Positions 8,751-18,300 of a stretch of DNA of 64,000 nt are shown in pieces; position 1 is the stretch's first letter; each line of letters opens with the position of its first letter. Under the pieces are notes generated by a model that worked only from the letters and a program-made list of their open reading frames with translations, searched no databases and had not been told where the DNA came from. The DNA is from Chitinophaga nivalis (GTDB taxonomy: Bacteria > Bacteroidota > Bacteroidia > Chitinophagales > Chitinophagaceae). The translations under genes were made by a program, and so were the position numbers. The DNA is taken from contig NZ_JAPDNR010000001.1 in assembly GCF_025989125.1 (NCBI RefSeq), forward strand, positions 1,904,301 to 1,968,300, written 5' to 3'.

Positions 8751-8769
8751 ATCAGTATACCATACTGAT
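8751..8769. repeat. Short perfect inverted repeat in the grpE-dnaJ spacer
   Basis: ATCAGTAT (8751-8758) and ATACTGAT (8762-8769) form an 8-bp stem with a 3-nt loop, 18 bp upstream of the dnaJ start. It could be a stem in the bicistronic mRNA or an operator. Confidence 0.4.
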
Positions 8770-8838
8770 TGTTGTTCCGGTAAAAATATTCAGTCAGCTG
8801 TCAGCATAAGTTTTTACATCTTATGCCACATCGTCATT

Positions 8839-9426
8839 CTATTTACCCACTATTACCTTCGCATGACGGATCAATTTGTCATTCAGGTAATAACCAGGTT
8901 GTAATACGTCCACTATTTTTCCTTCCAGATCAGGTGTAGGAGCGGGTATTTCTGTGATGGCCTCGTGCAGGTCAGAATCAAATGGGGTGTTGGCACTTTC
9001 CATTACTTTCAGTCCTTTTGCCTGCAGGGTAGTTCGTAACTTGTTGAATACCAGTACTACGCCATCTTTTAAGGCATTGATATCGGTGGTATTCTCCAGC
9101 TGTTTGGCAGCCCTGTCACTATCATCCAGTACATCCAGCAAAGATATGATAACTTCTTTATTGGCTGTTTGCATTAATTCTATACGTTCTTTTGCAGTAC
9201 GTTTACGGTAGTTGTCAAATTCTGCCTGTAACCGGAGGTACTTATCACGCAATTCACTTACTTCTTTCTCTTTTTTCTCCAGTTCTCCTGTTGCTTCCGA
9301 TTCATCATTCATATGTGCAGTACTGTTTGTTTGCTCGTCAGTACTGATATCCGGCATGCTCTTTTCGTTTTCGCCACCAGCGTTAGCCTGTCCGTTTGTC
9401 TGCATGTCTTGTTCTTTTTCTGTCAT
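8839..9426 (-). CDS. grpE: Nucleotide exchange factor GrpE
   Basis: A 195-residue GrpE, which releases ADP from DnaK. The acidic, low-complexity N-terminus (about 1-50) leads into a long coiled coil (ELEKKEKEVSELRDKYLRLQ) and the conserved core FDNYRKRTAKERIELM. The C-terminal beta domain ends VDVLQPGYYLNDKLIRHAKV, the GrpE signature region. It is the first gene of the grpE-dnaJ pair. An in-frame ATG 21 bp downstream (residue 8) is an alternative start. The 150-bp region upstream is shared with the divergent RlmI-like gene. Confidence 0.95.
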   Translation of the reverse strand: MTEKEQDMQTNGQANAGGENEKSMPDISTDEQTNSTAHMNDESEATGELEKKEKEVSELRDKYLRLQAEFDNYRKRTAKERIELMQTANKEVIISLLDVLDDSDRAAKQLENTTDINALKDGVVLVFNKLRTTLQAKGLKVMESANTPFDSDLHEAITEIPAPTPDLEGKIVDVLQPGYYLNDKLIRHAKVIVGK

Positions 9427-9550
9427 AATTGTAATGATTATCTGCAGGAGGAAGTTGTCAATTTCTTTGCCAACACTGTTTTTGACGACAAAAAGGCAGA
9501 TATATAACGCTTCGGATGAGGAATTAGAAATGACACAATTTTAATTCTAC

Positions 9551-9558
9551 TACCTTTG
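9551..9558 (+). promoter_or_regulatory. Bacteroidota -7 element (TACCTTTG)
   Basis: An exact TAnnTTTG match ending 18 nt before the ATG at 9577. No clear -33 TTTG was found. Confidence 0.5.
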
Positions 9559-9576
9559 CTGTTCGAAATACTATAA

Positions 9577-10749
9577 ATGACGAAGGTTTTTTTAAAGAAA
9601 CAGATACAAAACAGGGTACTACAGGGCCATCCCTGGATTTTCGGGAATGAAGTATCGGAAATTAAGGGCGACGTAAATCCCGGTGATATAGTGGATGTAT
9701 ACACGCATAAAGGTTTTTTCCTGGGCAGGGGCTACATTAACCCGCAATCCCAGATCCTGGTGCGCATACTTACCCGCGATAAAAGTGAAGAAATCAATGC
9801 GGAATTCTTTTACCGCCGTTTGCTGAAATGCTGGGAATACCGCCAGAAACTGGGTTATGTGGAAAACTGCCGCCTGGTGTATGGAGAAGCAGATGAATTA
9901 CCGGCATTGGTCATCGATAAATTCAATGATTACTTTGTCATCCAGACATTGGCGCTGGGTATTGAAAAGTGGAAAGATGCCATCGTGGATGCGATTAACC
10001 GTATTTTCTCTCCCAAAGGTATTTATGAACGGAATGATGTGCCGGTACGTGAACTGGAAGGAATGACCCAGCAAAAGGGCTTCCTGAGCGCACCTTTCGA
10101 CACAAATGTGATCATCAATGAGAATGGGCTGCAGTTCCATGTGGATATCGTAAATGGTCAGAAAACGGGCTATTTCCTGGATCAGCAGGATAACCGCCGG
10201 GAAATAAAAAATATTGTCCGCGGCGCCGACGTGATGGAAGCGTTTTGCTATACCGGTACTTTTTCCTGTCATGCCGGTTACTATGGCGCGAAAAGCGTAC
10301 TGGGACTGGATATTTCAGAGCATGCCGTAGAGACCGCCCGCAAAAATGCCGCGCTGAACAACCTGCAGGATATCTGTAAGTTCCAGGCAGTCAATGCTTT
10401 CGACCAGCTGAAACAATGGAGCCGGGAAGAGAAAAAGTTTGATGTGGTGATCCTCGATCCGCCGGCCTTTACCAAAAGCCGCGAAAATATTCAGAAAGCA
10501 GTAACCGGTTATAAAGAAATTAACCTGCGGGGTATGAAGTTGCTGAAACCCGGTGGCTTCCTGGTAACGGCTTCCTGTACCAACCTGGTATCGCCGTCGT
10601 TGTTCCTGGAAACCATTGATGCAGCTGCGAAAGACGCCAAAAAGAAACTGCGGCAGGTCACTTTCCAGACCCAGGCCCAGGACCATCCGATTTTAAGAAA
10701 TATCGAGAATACCACGTATCTGAAGTTCCTGATCGTGGAAGTATCCTGA
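9577..10749 (+). CDS. rlmI: 23S rRNA (cytosine-C5) methyltransferase, RlmI-like
   Basis: 390 residues with the layout of RlmI (m5C1962 of 23S rRNA): an N-terminal PUA domain (about 1-75, with GHPWIFGNEV and PGDIVDVY), a central linker with DNYFVIQTL-type strands, and a C-terminal Rossmann SAM domain. The latter shows VMEAFCYTGTFSCHAGYYGA (motif I), VLGLDIS, VVILDPPAFTKSR (motif IV) and LVTASCTN, which carries the catalytic-loop cysteine. Its methyltransferase core is related to the RlmK-like gene at 6525-7466 but the domain organisation differs. It reads divergently from grpE and ends at a strong bidirectional terminator. Confidence 0.87.
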   Translation: MTKVFLKKQIQNRVLQGHPWIFGNEVSEIKGDVNPGDIVDVYTHKGFFLGRGYINPQSQILVRILTRDKSEEINAEFFYRRLLKCWEYRQKLGYVENCRLVYGEADELPALVIDKFNDYFVIQTLALGIEKWKDAIVDAINRIFSPKGIYERNDVPVRELEGMTQQKGFLSAPFDTNVIINENGLQFHVDIVNGQKTGYFLDQQDNRREIKNIVRGADVMEAFCYTGTFSCHAGYYGAKSVLGLDISEHAVETARKNAALNNLQDICKFQAVNAFDQLKQWSREEKKFDVVILDPPAFTKSRENIQKAVTGYKEINLRGMKLLKPGGFLVTASCTNLVSPSLFLETIDAAAKDAKKKLRQVTFQTQAQDHPILRNIENTTYLKFLIVEVS

Positions 10750-10766
10750 TAAAAAAAGTATAAAAA

Positions 10767-10817
10767 AGAGAAATGGTGTAACGTGCGCTTAGCGTGGTTA
10801 CACCATTTCTCTTTTTA
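10767..10817. terminator. Bidirectional terminator between convergent genes
   Basis: AGAGAAATGGTGTAAC (10767-10782) is a perfect 16-bp inverse of GTTACACCATTTCTCT (10797-10812), with a 14-nt loop. There is a T-run on the plus side and an A-run upstream, so it serves both the RlmI-like gene and the minus-strand T9SS gene. Confidence 0.88.
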
Positions 10818-10837
10818 AATAATTTATAGCTGCCGGC

Positions 10838-11191
10838 CTATTTAAATACATTGAATTTACCCGATTCTACCAGGTTTCCCCGCTGATCGCGTAATTGAAA
10901 AATATACAGACCGTTATAGTAGTTGTCAACGTTTACAGTGGTGCGGGAACCGACGCCTTTCAGCAATTCCATTTTCTTTCCCAGGAAGTTATACACAATA
11001 AGATCGTATATACGATCGTTAGTATGTTGGTTTATTTCGAAATTGATAATGGTGGTAGCGGGGTTTGGATATAGTTTCACAATTTTGCTACCCCCCTCCG
11101 TTGCCGGTAGAGTTTTATCATTTTGAGCCTTCCCTGTAAGGGAAAAAAGGCTAAAAAGTATGATGAGAACTAGGGTAGAGGTTTTCCACAT
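10838..11191 (-). CDS. Small protein consisting mostly of a T9SS type A sorting domain
   Basis: 117 residues: a signal peptide (1-22, ending GKA-QN), a 15-residue linker, and then a complete type A T9SS C-terminal domain (about 38-117: KLYPNPATTIINFEI, YNFLGKKM, NGLYIFQLRDQRGN and the final GKFNVFK). There is no room for a catalytic or adhesive passenger. In known cargo the CTD is removed after crossing the outer membrane, which would leave almost nothing here. It may be a surface anchor, a decoy or regulator of the secretion machine, or the remnant of a larger protein. It lies downstream of the PorP/SprF gene in the same direction, but a 196-bp gap with its own hairpin suggests a separate transcript. 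Confidence 0.85.
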   Translation of the reverse strand: MWKTSTLVLIILFSLFSLTGKAQNDKTLPATEGGSKIVKLYPNPATTIINFEINQHTNDRIYDLIVYNFLGKKMELLKGVGSRTTVNVDNYYNGLYIFQLRDQRGNLVESGKFNVFK

Positions 11192-11356
11192 AGTATAATA
11201 AAAATAAAGTTTTATTCAAATATTTCCTAATTTTTGTTTGATAATATTACGTCATTCAACACCCGAATTACGCCTCTCTCACAGTAAAAATAACAAACTA
11301 CCGGCCATTTTGTTAGGGTTACGACCTTTTTTATATAAATTTTAACGCTATCCTCA

Positions 11357-11380
11357 AAAATCATATAATCATATGATTTT
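11357..11380 (-). terminator. AT-rich hairpin after the PorP/SprF gene
   Basis: AAAATCATAT (11357-11366) and ATATGATTTT (11371-11380) form a 10-bp perfect stem with a 4-nt loop. On the minus strand it sits just after the PorP/SprF stop and is trailed by TTTTTGAGG. The stem is weak, so termination may be partial. Confidence 0.5.
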
Positions 11381-11387
11381 CAATTAA

Positions 11388-12419
11388 TTAGAATCTCGGG
11401 CAATTCACACTTTCCAGCGTACTGTTGCGGCTGTTCAGGAAACCTTTGAAAACCAATGATATTTCAAAGCCGCCGAACGATTTGCTGGCCGTTCTCAACT
11501 GGGAGATATTGGTGTCATAACTCATCGCAATCTCGTATTTGTCCATATCAATTTTAAGCGTGGGAATGATCGCATCATTCCAGCGCAGGAAGAGACCGCC
11601 ATAAATCGCCCGCGTAGATTCCAATCCCTCATTCATTAAACCATAGCCGATCAATCCTCCGCCAATGTATTCGGAATAGGTACCCTGATGCAGTTGATTG
11701 TAATGGGCAATCACCTTTACCCTTTCAGACACCGGAATGGTAATACCGGCATTGAAGGTGATTTTAGGATCCAGTTCGATATTTTTATCATTGTAGAAAG
11801 ATATTTTGGCCCGGTTGAAATGGAAATATCCGGCCCCGATAAAGTAATTGACATCTTCCCCAATCACACTGTTGTAACTTAATCCTACGCCGGCATCCAG
11901 ATAGCTGTATCCTTTGAGTGCCAGCTTGCCTTCCTCCCCGGTAGCCGCAGCCGGATCAAAACGTCCGCCGGAATACTGGTTGTTGAAAGTCATATTGCTA
12001 GGATCAAACTGGCGCTGTACCAATCCGCCCATAAAGCCTAAAGAGAGGAAACTGCTTTTATCCTCATTGAGCGATTTGTGGTAGTTGATAGCCGGGAAAA
12101 TCTGGGTAGACTGCAGCCGGGAGGTACCGGCACGATCGTACGTCAGCTGCAACCCCGTGGTGATGTAGTCATTGCCGCGGCCCACGGGGAATTTAATTTC
12201 TCCGCTGATGGTACCGGTCTGGTATGGTACGGTTACGCTGTTCCACTGGTTGCGGTATACCGCCTGAATACGTACGTCGCCATTGAAAATACCAATCAAT
12301 GCAGGGTTGCGCAGGATCGGTGTTTCATAGAACTGCGACAGATGTATATCCTGTGAGAACACCGGTAAGGTGGTTGTCAGACAGGCTATAGCCAGTAATA
12401 TGTTGAAAATGGTTTTCAT
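11388..12419 (-). CDS. PorP/SprF family T9SS outer-membrane protein
   Basis: 343 residues with a signal peptide (1-22, PVFSQ). The family's typical start is present: DIHLSQFYETPILRNPALIGIFNGDVRIQAVYRNQW, read as several beta strands, then repeated amphipathic strands such as GLQLTYDRAGTSRL and INYHKSLNEDKSSFLSLGF to the C-terminus. In gliding Bacteroidota, SprF is needed for secretion or anchoring of the giant adhesin SprB. PorP/SprF paralogues are usually coded beside proteins with a type B sorting domain, as here. It starts 18 bp after the stop of the 947-residue PKD protein, so the three genes at 20250-11388 look like one adhesin-plus-partner operon. Confidence 0.92.
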   Translation of the reverse strand: MKTIFNILLAIACLTTTLPVFSQDIHLSQFYETPILRNPALIGIFNGDVRIQAVYRNQWNSVTVPYQTGTISGEIKFPVGRGNDYITTGLQLTYDRAGTSRLQSTQIFPAINYHKSLNEDKSSFLSLGFMGGLVQRQFDPSNMTFNNQYSGGRFDPAAATGEEGKLALKGYSYLDAGVGLSYNSVIGEDVNYFIGAGYFHFNRAKISFYNDKNIELDPKITFNAGITIPVSERVKVIAHYNQLHQGTYSEYIGGGLIGYGLMNEGLESTRAIYGGLFLRWNDAIIPTLKIDMDKYEIAMSYDTNISQLRTASKSFGGFEISLVFKGFLNSRNSTLESVNCPRF

Positions 12420-12437
12420 ATTGAACCCGTTAAAGAA

Positions 12438-15281
12438 TTATCTGAGTAATGTAACGTTGCCTTTTAACTGAAAGAATTCGTTGGTATCACAGTAGGCTTC
12501 AATGAAATAGATATACACATCGGCCGGTTGTGGATTTCCTTTGTAGGAGCCGTTCCAGCCCGCATTGATGTCGTCTATATTGATACGCTCCCGGCGAAAT
12601 ACTTCCTGCCCCCAGCGATTGAAAATCCGGAAGGATTTGATGAAGCTGATACCTTTTCCCCGCGGATAAAAAATGTCGTTTTGCCCATCTCCATTCGGAC
12701 TAAAAGTATTGGGTACAAATACTACATCTGTATTGCACACCAGATCTACTTTCATCAGATCATGCGCCTTACAGCCGTATTGATTGGTACCGGTAATGCT
12801 ATAGGTAATCGGTTTACGTACCAGGGCATTGGTAAATGGTTCGGTGGTGTTATCCAGGTAATCGCGCGGGCTCCATTCCCATTTCACTACATCAGGACTG
12901 CCGCTGGCCATCAGCCGTACCATGTCGCCTACCATCACCGTCTGGTCTTTACCGGCATTCACAGATGGCAATGGTTTTACGCTCACTTTCACCGATAGCG
13001 GTGCACTCATCGGACAGGCCGGATCATTGGTACCGGTTACCTGATATACCATATCTACCGAAGGTGTTGTAATCGGATCGGCAATGGTATTATTCGTTAA
13101 GCCGGTTACGGGCGTCCAGTCGTAGAAAGTAGCGCCGCCTGCCTGCAGTTTTACAGAGCTGCCGTAACACACCATTGTATCCTTGCTGATAGTAAGGTTC
13201 ACTTTAGGTACCACCGTAATGTCGATAGAGTCCATAGTCGTACAGCCATTTACGTTAGTGGTACGAATACGGTACCGGGTATTGACCACCGGATTGGCTA
13301 CGGGGTCGGCACAGGTGGTACAACTCAGGTTATCGGTATCCAGCCACTTGATCGTACCGTCGGACAGCACATTTAACGTAATACTGTTGCCCTCACATAT
13401 TTTCTTTTGCTGCGTGGTAATGCGTACATAGGGTGTTGGGTGGATGCTGATATCCTGTTGTACTGAATCTTTACAGTTGCGGGCATCGGTGACCACCAGT
13501 TTTACCGTATAGGTGCCGGATGTACTGTATTTGCCGGCGGCCGGTGTTTGCAGTACCGAAGTTTGGCCATTGCCCAATTCCCAGTACCAGTTGGTGATAG
13601 GAATATTGGGAGAGGGCTGCGTATTGTTGATAAAGCTAACCGGCTGAGAAGCGCAGGTAACCGCACCCGTGCTGAAGGCTGCCTGGGGCGCCAGGATTTT
13701 TATATTGGCCGGTTTATGCACCACATCATCGCAGTAGGCCGGATCCTTATAGTGAATGGTCAGCTGGTCATCGAAGGTGCCGGTAGTTAGCCAGGTTTTT
13801 ACATAGAACTGGTCGGTAGTGGTATAGGTGGTACCATCACCCAGTTGCCAGGTATAGTTGGAAACCAATGCCAGCGGTACATTCAGCACTTCATAGGTGG
13901 CTTTGCTGCCCCGGCAGATGGCACTTACTCCGGTAGAGAAATCCGCCTTAAAATGATATACCGTCTGATAACTGCTATGGCTGCAGTTGCCGCCATTTTC
14001 CCCGATGGTAAGACGTACGGTATAATTGGCGGGAGTAGTATACTGGTGGGTAGCATGTTGCGTATGTTCCAGCGGGGTATTGTCTCCGAAATCCCACTCA
14101 TAGGTGGTGTTGGGAGAAGTACCGACGGAGGTATTGGTAAATATAAATTTGCTTTTATCCGCACAATCACGTTGCACAGTAAATTGAGATACAGGGCCGG
14201 TAATGGCAATAGTAGCCGGAGCGGCCTGTGTATAACAACCATTACTACCGGCTTTCAGTTGTATAGTGAGATTACCGTTGGCCTTGAAAGCATGTTTGAT
14301 ATCATTGGTATTGCTGGTTTCTGTTTGTCCATCGCCGAAATCCCAGCTATAGGTATCGGCATGGTTGGCATTGGCCAGCAATCTTACGGGTTCCCCTACA
14401 CAGGCACTTTGCGGGGAAACGGTGAAGCTGACATTGGTAGGCGGATTGCCGGTATGTACCTGCCGGATGAATGTTTTATTGACGGTACATCCACCGGCGG
14501 TAGTTGCCAGTATGCCTACCGGATAGGTACCGGTTTGGGTATAATTGTGCGTCGTGTTGCCGGTGGTGGTGGATTGGGTGCTGCCATCGCCGAATGTCCA
14601 GTTCCAGGTGGTAACCGGGTCATTCCCGTCGTTGGTGACTGCAGCCGTAAAGGCAGCGATATAAGGTACGCAGCCCGATACAGGTGTACTCAGGGTGATT
14701 TCCGGCAGGGAAACATGGATATAGGCCTGTTTTTTTATAGTCGCCGTACAGCCGTTGGTGTTAGTAACGGTGAGGGTTACATCAAATTTGCCGGCCTTGG
14801 TATAAGCATGTGAAATATAGGCATTGCTGGTGACTACCGGGGCGGTACCATCCCCGAAATCCCAGGTACGGCTGGTGGCGCCGGGTGTGGCGTCTGTAAA
14901 GTTAGCTGTGAATAACCGGCAGCTGTTGGTGACATCCGCCGTAAAAGCTACTGCTGGTATGGCGCCAACGGTAAAGGTGCGATAATAGGTGCTGCTGCCC
15001 CGGTCGTATTGTGCTGTCAGTGTTATTTTTTTAGGCCCGCCGGAGGTATAGGTGATCTGCGGATGAACATCGTGAGATGTTCTGCCATCGCCAAAATCCC
15101 AGTCATAGGCCACCGGATTGCCGGTAGAAGTATTTTGTATGGTAATGACAGCCGGTGCGCAAAGACTGGCTGGTACAGCGGTAAAATTAAAATCAGCTTT
15201 CTGGGCCGATACCCCCCGGGAATGTAACAGGAATAGTGTGAGCACGCATGCCCATAAGTGTGTGACCTGGAAGTATTTCAT
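12438..15281 (-). CDS. PKD-repeat adhesin with gliding-motility (type B) C-terminal domain
   Basis: 947 residues. A signal peptide (about 1-27, VSAQ) is followed by about seven PKD domains, marked by variants of WDFGDG (YDWDFGDGRTS, RTWDFGDGTAP, WNWTFGDGSTQ, YSWDFGDGQTE, YEWDFGDNTPL, YTWQLGDGTTY, WYWELGNGQTS). Two Ig-like domains of the CHU-associated type follow (around KICEGNSITL and DTMVCYGSSVKL). The C-terminus is the gliding-motility-associated type B T9SS domain (VPNTFSPNGDGQNDIFYPRG, then RIFNRWGQEVF). It should be a cell-surface, extended beta-rod protein; binding target unknown. It shares architecture with the 1620-residue neighbour upstream and the PorP/SprF partner downstream. Confidence 0.92.
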   Translation of the reverse strand: MKYFQVTHLWACVLTLFLLHSRGVSAQKADFNFTAVPASLCAPAVITIQNTSTGNPVAYDWDFGDGRTSHDVHPQITYTSGGPKKITLTAQYDRGSSTYYRTFTVGAIPAVAFTADVTNSCRLFTANFTDATPGATSRTWDFGDGTAPVVTSNAYISHAYTKAGKFDVTLTVTNTNGCTATIKKQAYIHVSLPEITLSTPVSGCVPYIAAFTAAVTNDGNDPVTTWNWTFGDGSTQSTTTGNTTHNYTQTGTYPVGILATTAGGCTVNKTFIRQVHTGNPPTNVSFTVSPQSACVGEPVRLLANANHADTYSWDFGDGQTETSNTNDIKHAFKANGNLTIQLKAGSNGCYTQAAPATIAITGPVSQFTVQRDCADKSKFIFTNTSVGTSPNTTYEWDFGDNTPLEHTQHATHQYTTPANYTVRLTIGENGGNCSHSSYQTVYHFKADFSTGVSAICRGSKATYEVLNVPLALVSNYTWQLGDGTTYTTTDQFYVKTWLTTGTFDDQLTIHYKDPAYCDDVVHKPANIKILAPQAAFSTGAVTCASQPVSFINNTQPSPNIPITNWYWELGNGQTSVLQTPAAGKYSTSGTYTVKLVVTDARNCKDSVQQDISIHPTPYVRITTQQKKICEGNSITLNVLSDGTIKWLDTDNLSCTTCADPVANPVVNTRYRIRTTNVNGCTTMDSIDITVVPKVNLTISKDTMVCYGSSVKLQAGGATFYDWTPVTGLTNNTIADPITTPSVDMVYQVTGTNDPACPMSAPLSVKVSVKPLPSVNAGKDQTVMVGDMVRLMASGSPDVVKWEWSPRDYLDNTTEPFTNALVRKPITYSITGTNQYGCKAHDLMKVDLVCNTDVVFVPNTFSPNGDGQNDIFYPRGKGISFIKSFRIFNRWGQEVFRRERINIDDINAGWNGSYKGNPQPADVYIYFIEAYCDTNEFFQLKGNVTLLR

Positions 15282-15357
15282 AGGTTGTACAGGTTTTCCA
15301 TAGCTTTTGATACCACAAATTAACGAAAATTATATATATAAATTTATATCCAATCGT

Positions 15358-15378
15358 CCGGCGGCCTGAAACCGCCGG
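15358..15378 (-). terminator. GC-rich hairpin between the two PKD genes
   Basis: CCGGCGG (15358-15364) and CCGCCGG (15372-15378) form a 7-bp stem directly after the stop of the 1620-residue protein. No T-run follows, so it may stabilise the upstream mRNA end or reduce downstream expression rather than fully terminate. Confidence 0.4.
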
Positions 15379-15387
15379 CAGACGGGC

Positions 15388-18300
15388 TTATCGGATCAAT
15401 GTTACATTCCCTTTCAGGAGGGTAGATTCGCCGGTATCACAGATCACCTCTGCGTAGTATACAAATACGTCCGGATTGAGCGGCGTGCCTTTGAATTTAC
15501 CATCCCAGCCCTGGGAAGGGTCTTCGGTGTTGACATTGGCCCGTTCAAAAATGAGTTGTCCCCAGCGGTTGAAAATCCGGAAGGTACGGATGCGCTGCAT
15601 ACCCCTGCCCCGGATATAGAAGATATCATTTTGTCCGTCGCCATTGGGTGAAAAGGTATTGGGTATAAACAAGCTGCTAATCGTACAAACCAGCCGGATG
15701 GAGATTTCATCGCTGCTTTCACAGCCAAAGCGGTTGGTAACCGTCACCTTGTAGGTGGTATTACGTAGCGGCGTTGCCGTAGGTGCCAGGCAGGAAAAAC
15801 AACTGAGCCCTGTTTGCGGGGTCCAGGTGGTTTGGATAATATCCGCACTGCCGGTCACCGGCAGGGGGATCACCGTACCGGTAGGAATTTCCATGTCGGG
15901 ACCCGCGTTGACGGTGGGTGCTTCTCTTACGTGTACTTTCGCCAATGCCGTATCGGTGAAACAGCTTTCATTATCATAGCCTACTACCTGGTAAGTGGTT
16001 GTATTATCCGGGGTGGCTACCGGATCCGGTATATCCGTACGGTCCAATCCTTTGCCGGCAATCCAGCGGTAAGACAGGGCGCCACCGGCCAGCAGCTGTA
16101 CACTTTTTCCGGCGCATACTTCTGCATCCAGGGCATAGATGTGGAAAGGCTGTACTACGGTAACGGGTATATTACCGGTATTCGTGCAACCAAATTCGTT
16201 GGTCGCCTTCACCTGGTATACGGTATTGACAGCGGGTTTCACCAGTGGGTCTTTGCTGGCGGGATCTGATATATTGTAATCGGTCCATTGTACGGTTACG
16301 GCGCCTGTAGTATTGGCATGCAGCTGTAAGCTGCCGCCCAGACATATTTTAGCGGTGGCCGGCGCCAGTTGCAGTAACGGTGCCGGATGTACGATCATGC
16401 TGGCGGTAGCGGTGCTGGGACAGGAACCATCGTCGTTGGTGATGGTGAGCGATACCGGATAGGTGCCGCTTTTGTCCAGCGTGATTTCCGGTGGTACGGG
16501 ATCGTTGTATACCAGATTTGGCGCTACTTTCCACTGCCATTTGGTGCCAGGTACGTACTTGTTGTCGCTGCCGGTCAGCTGGATTTTACCCGCTACACAC
16601 AGGGGTGCGATGGGGGAAATGGCGGCTTCCGGTTGCGGAGGAATAGCCAGGGATAATATTTTATCGCTGATACAGCCGTAGGCGCTGGTAACGGCCAGCT
16701 GTACCCGGTAGGTACCCGGGCGGGTATAGTCGAATGTGGCATTGGGCGTAGTCGCATGATTGTTTGCATCTCCCGGTACGCCAAAATCCCAGCTGTTGGT
16801 AAAGTCTAACGCCAAGGAATCTTTGGTGAGTGTTTTACTGCGATTGGTAAAACGGATAATACCGCCGCCGCAGGCCTGGCTGTTGTCTATGGTGAAATCG
16901 GCAATCGCCTGGTCTACAATGATTTTATCTTTATTCATAGCCGGTACGGAGCAGCCCTGGTCGTCGATGAGGGATACCCGTGGGTAATAAATACCGGATT
17001 TCGTATAGGTGTGTGCGGGAGCTGTTGGCGTGGTGGTCGTTACTACTACTCCGTCGTCAAAGTCCCACATGTATTGTGCTGTTTTCACTGCTTCGGCACT
17101 GATGGTAACGGCTAATGGTACGCAACCCTGGGTGGGTGTACTTTTCATACTGCCGTCCGGTCCTTTGATTGTCACTGGTAAAGTAGCACTGCTGCTGCAA
17201 CCCCCTTCGGCATATACTGTGAGTGTTACCTGATAGGTTTTACTGCGTACATAGATATGCTCATCGGGATCATTCTGCGAAGAAGTACCGTTGTCACCGA
17301 AATCCCAGACGGATCTTTCATAGTCGGTAGACTGATTGGTAAATGCCACTTTCACCGGCGGACAAGGATCCAGGTTATCCGGGATGGTGAATTTTGCTTT
17401 CGGATCAGGCACCCGGATCACATTGGTTTTAGTGATAGCATCGGTACAACCGCCGCTGGTCGTTACTTTCAGCGTAATGCTGTAGGTGCCGGAGCTGGTA
17501 TAGGTTTTCGAAGGCATCTTACCAGTACCGGTAGTCAGGTCACCGAAATCCCACGCATAATCTGCGATCGTACCTGTGGACTGATCCGAAAATACAAAAG
17601 GTTTATTCAGACAGGCGATATTCACAGGTATCATAAAATCTGCTTTTACCCTGTCGAAGCGAATCACCTTTTGTATGGGCAACGTACAACCAAATTTATC
17701 TGTAACGGTTAATTTTACCGTATAGTCGTTTACGTTAGTGTAGTTGTGTTGAATAACTGCCGGCGGCGTATTGTATTGCAAGGCGGGGCTGCCATCGCCG
17801 AAATCCCAGCTCCATTGGGTGATCTGGTTTCCGCTATTCACTGTGCTTTTGTCGGTGAACGTGAAAGTCTCGTCCTTGCAACGTTTACCGGTAAAATCGA
17901 AATCCGGTACCGCCCCGTTTACGGTTACCTGTACAGACGGCGCTGTACGGATACAGCCGTTCATGTCAGTGATAGTTAACGTAATGGTGTAGGTACCACT
18001 TTTACTATACTGATGAGATCTGCCATCAGCAGGGTTGAAATTGTTACCCGGCAGGGTTTCCTGGAAGTTATCGCCCCAGTCCCAGGTATAGGTCCGGATA
18101 TTTTCCGGCTTTAGTGGCCCGAGGGTAATGTTTATTTTTTCATTGATACAAATATTGGCTTTATCGGCTGTAATCACGGGCTTTTCATCAATGATCTGAA
18201 TGGTTTCGGTATAGGTAGAGGTACAGAAGCCATTGTCGATAGTCAGCTTTACCACTTTAGGCCCCGTGGTTTTGTAGGTGAAATCCGGATGTTGTGCGGT

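Noticed and set aside
7683..8768. A 361-codon plus-strand frame opposite dnaJ
   Set aside because: The dnaJ frame has all four zinc-ribbon repeats and the HPD motif. The opposite frame has no family features.
13845..14813. A 322-codon plus-strand frame opposite the PKD gene
   Set aside because: Its Ile/Gly-rich repeats mirror the PKD repeats on the other strand, with no separate signal.
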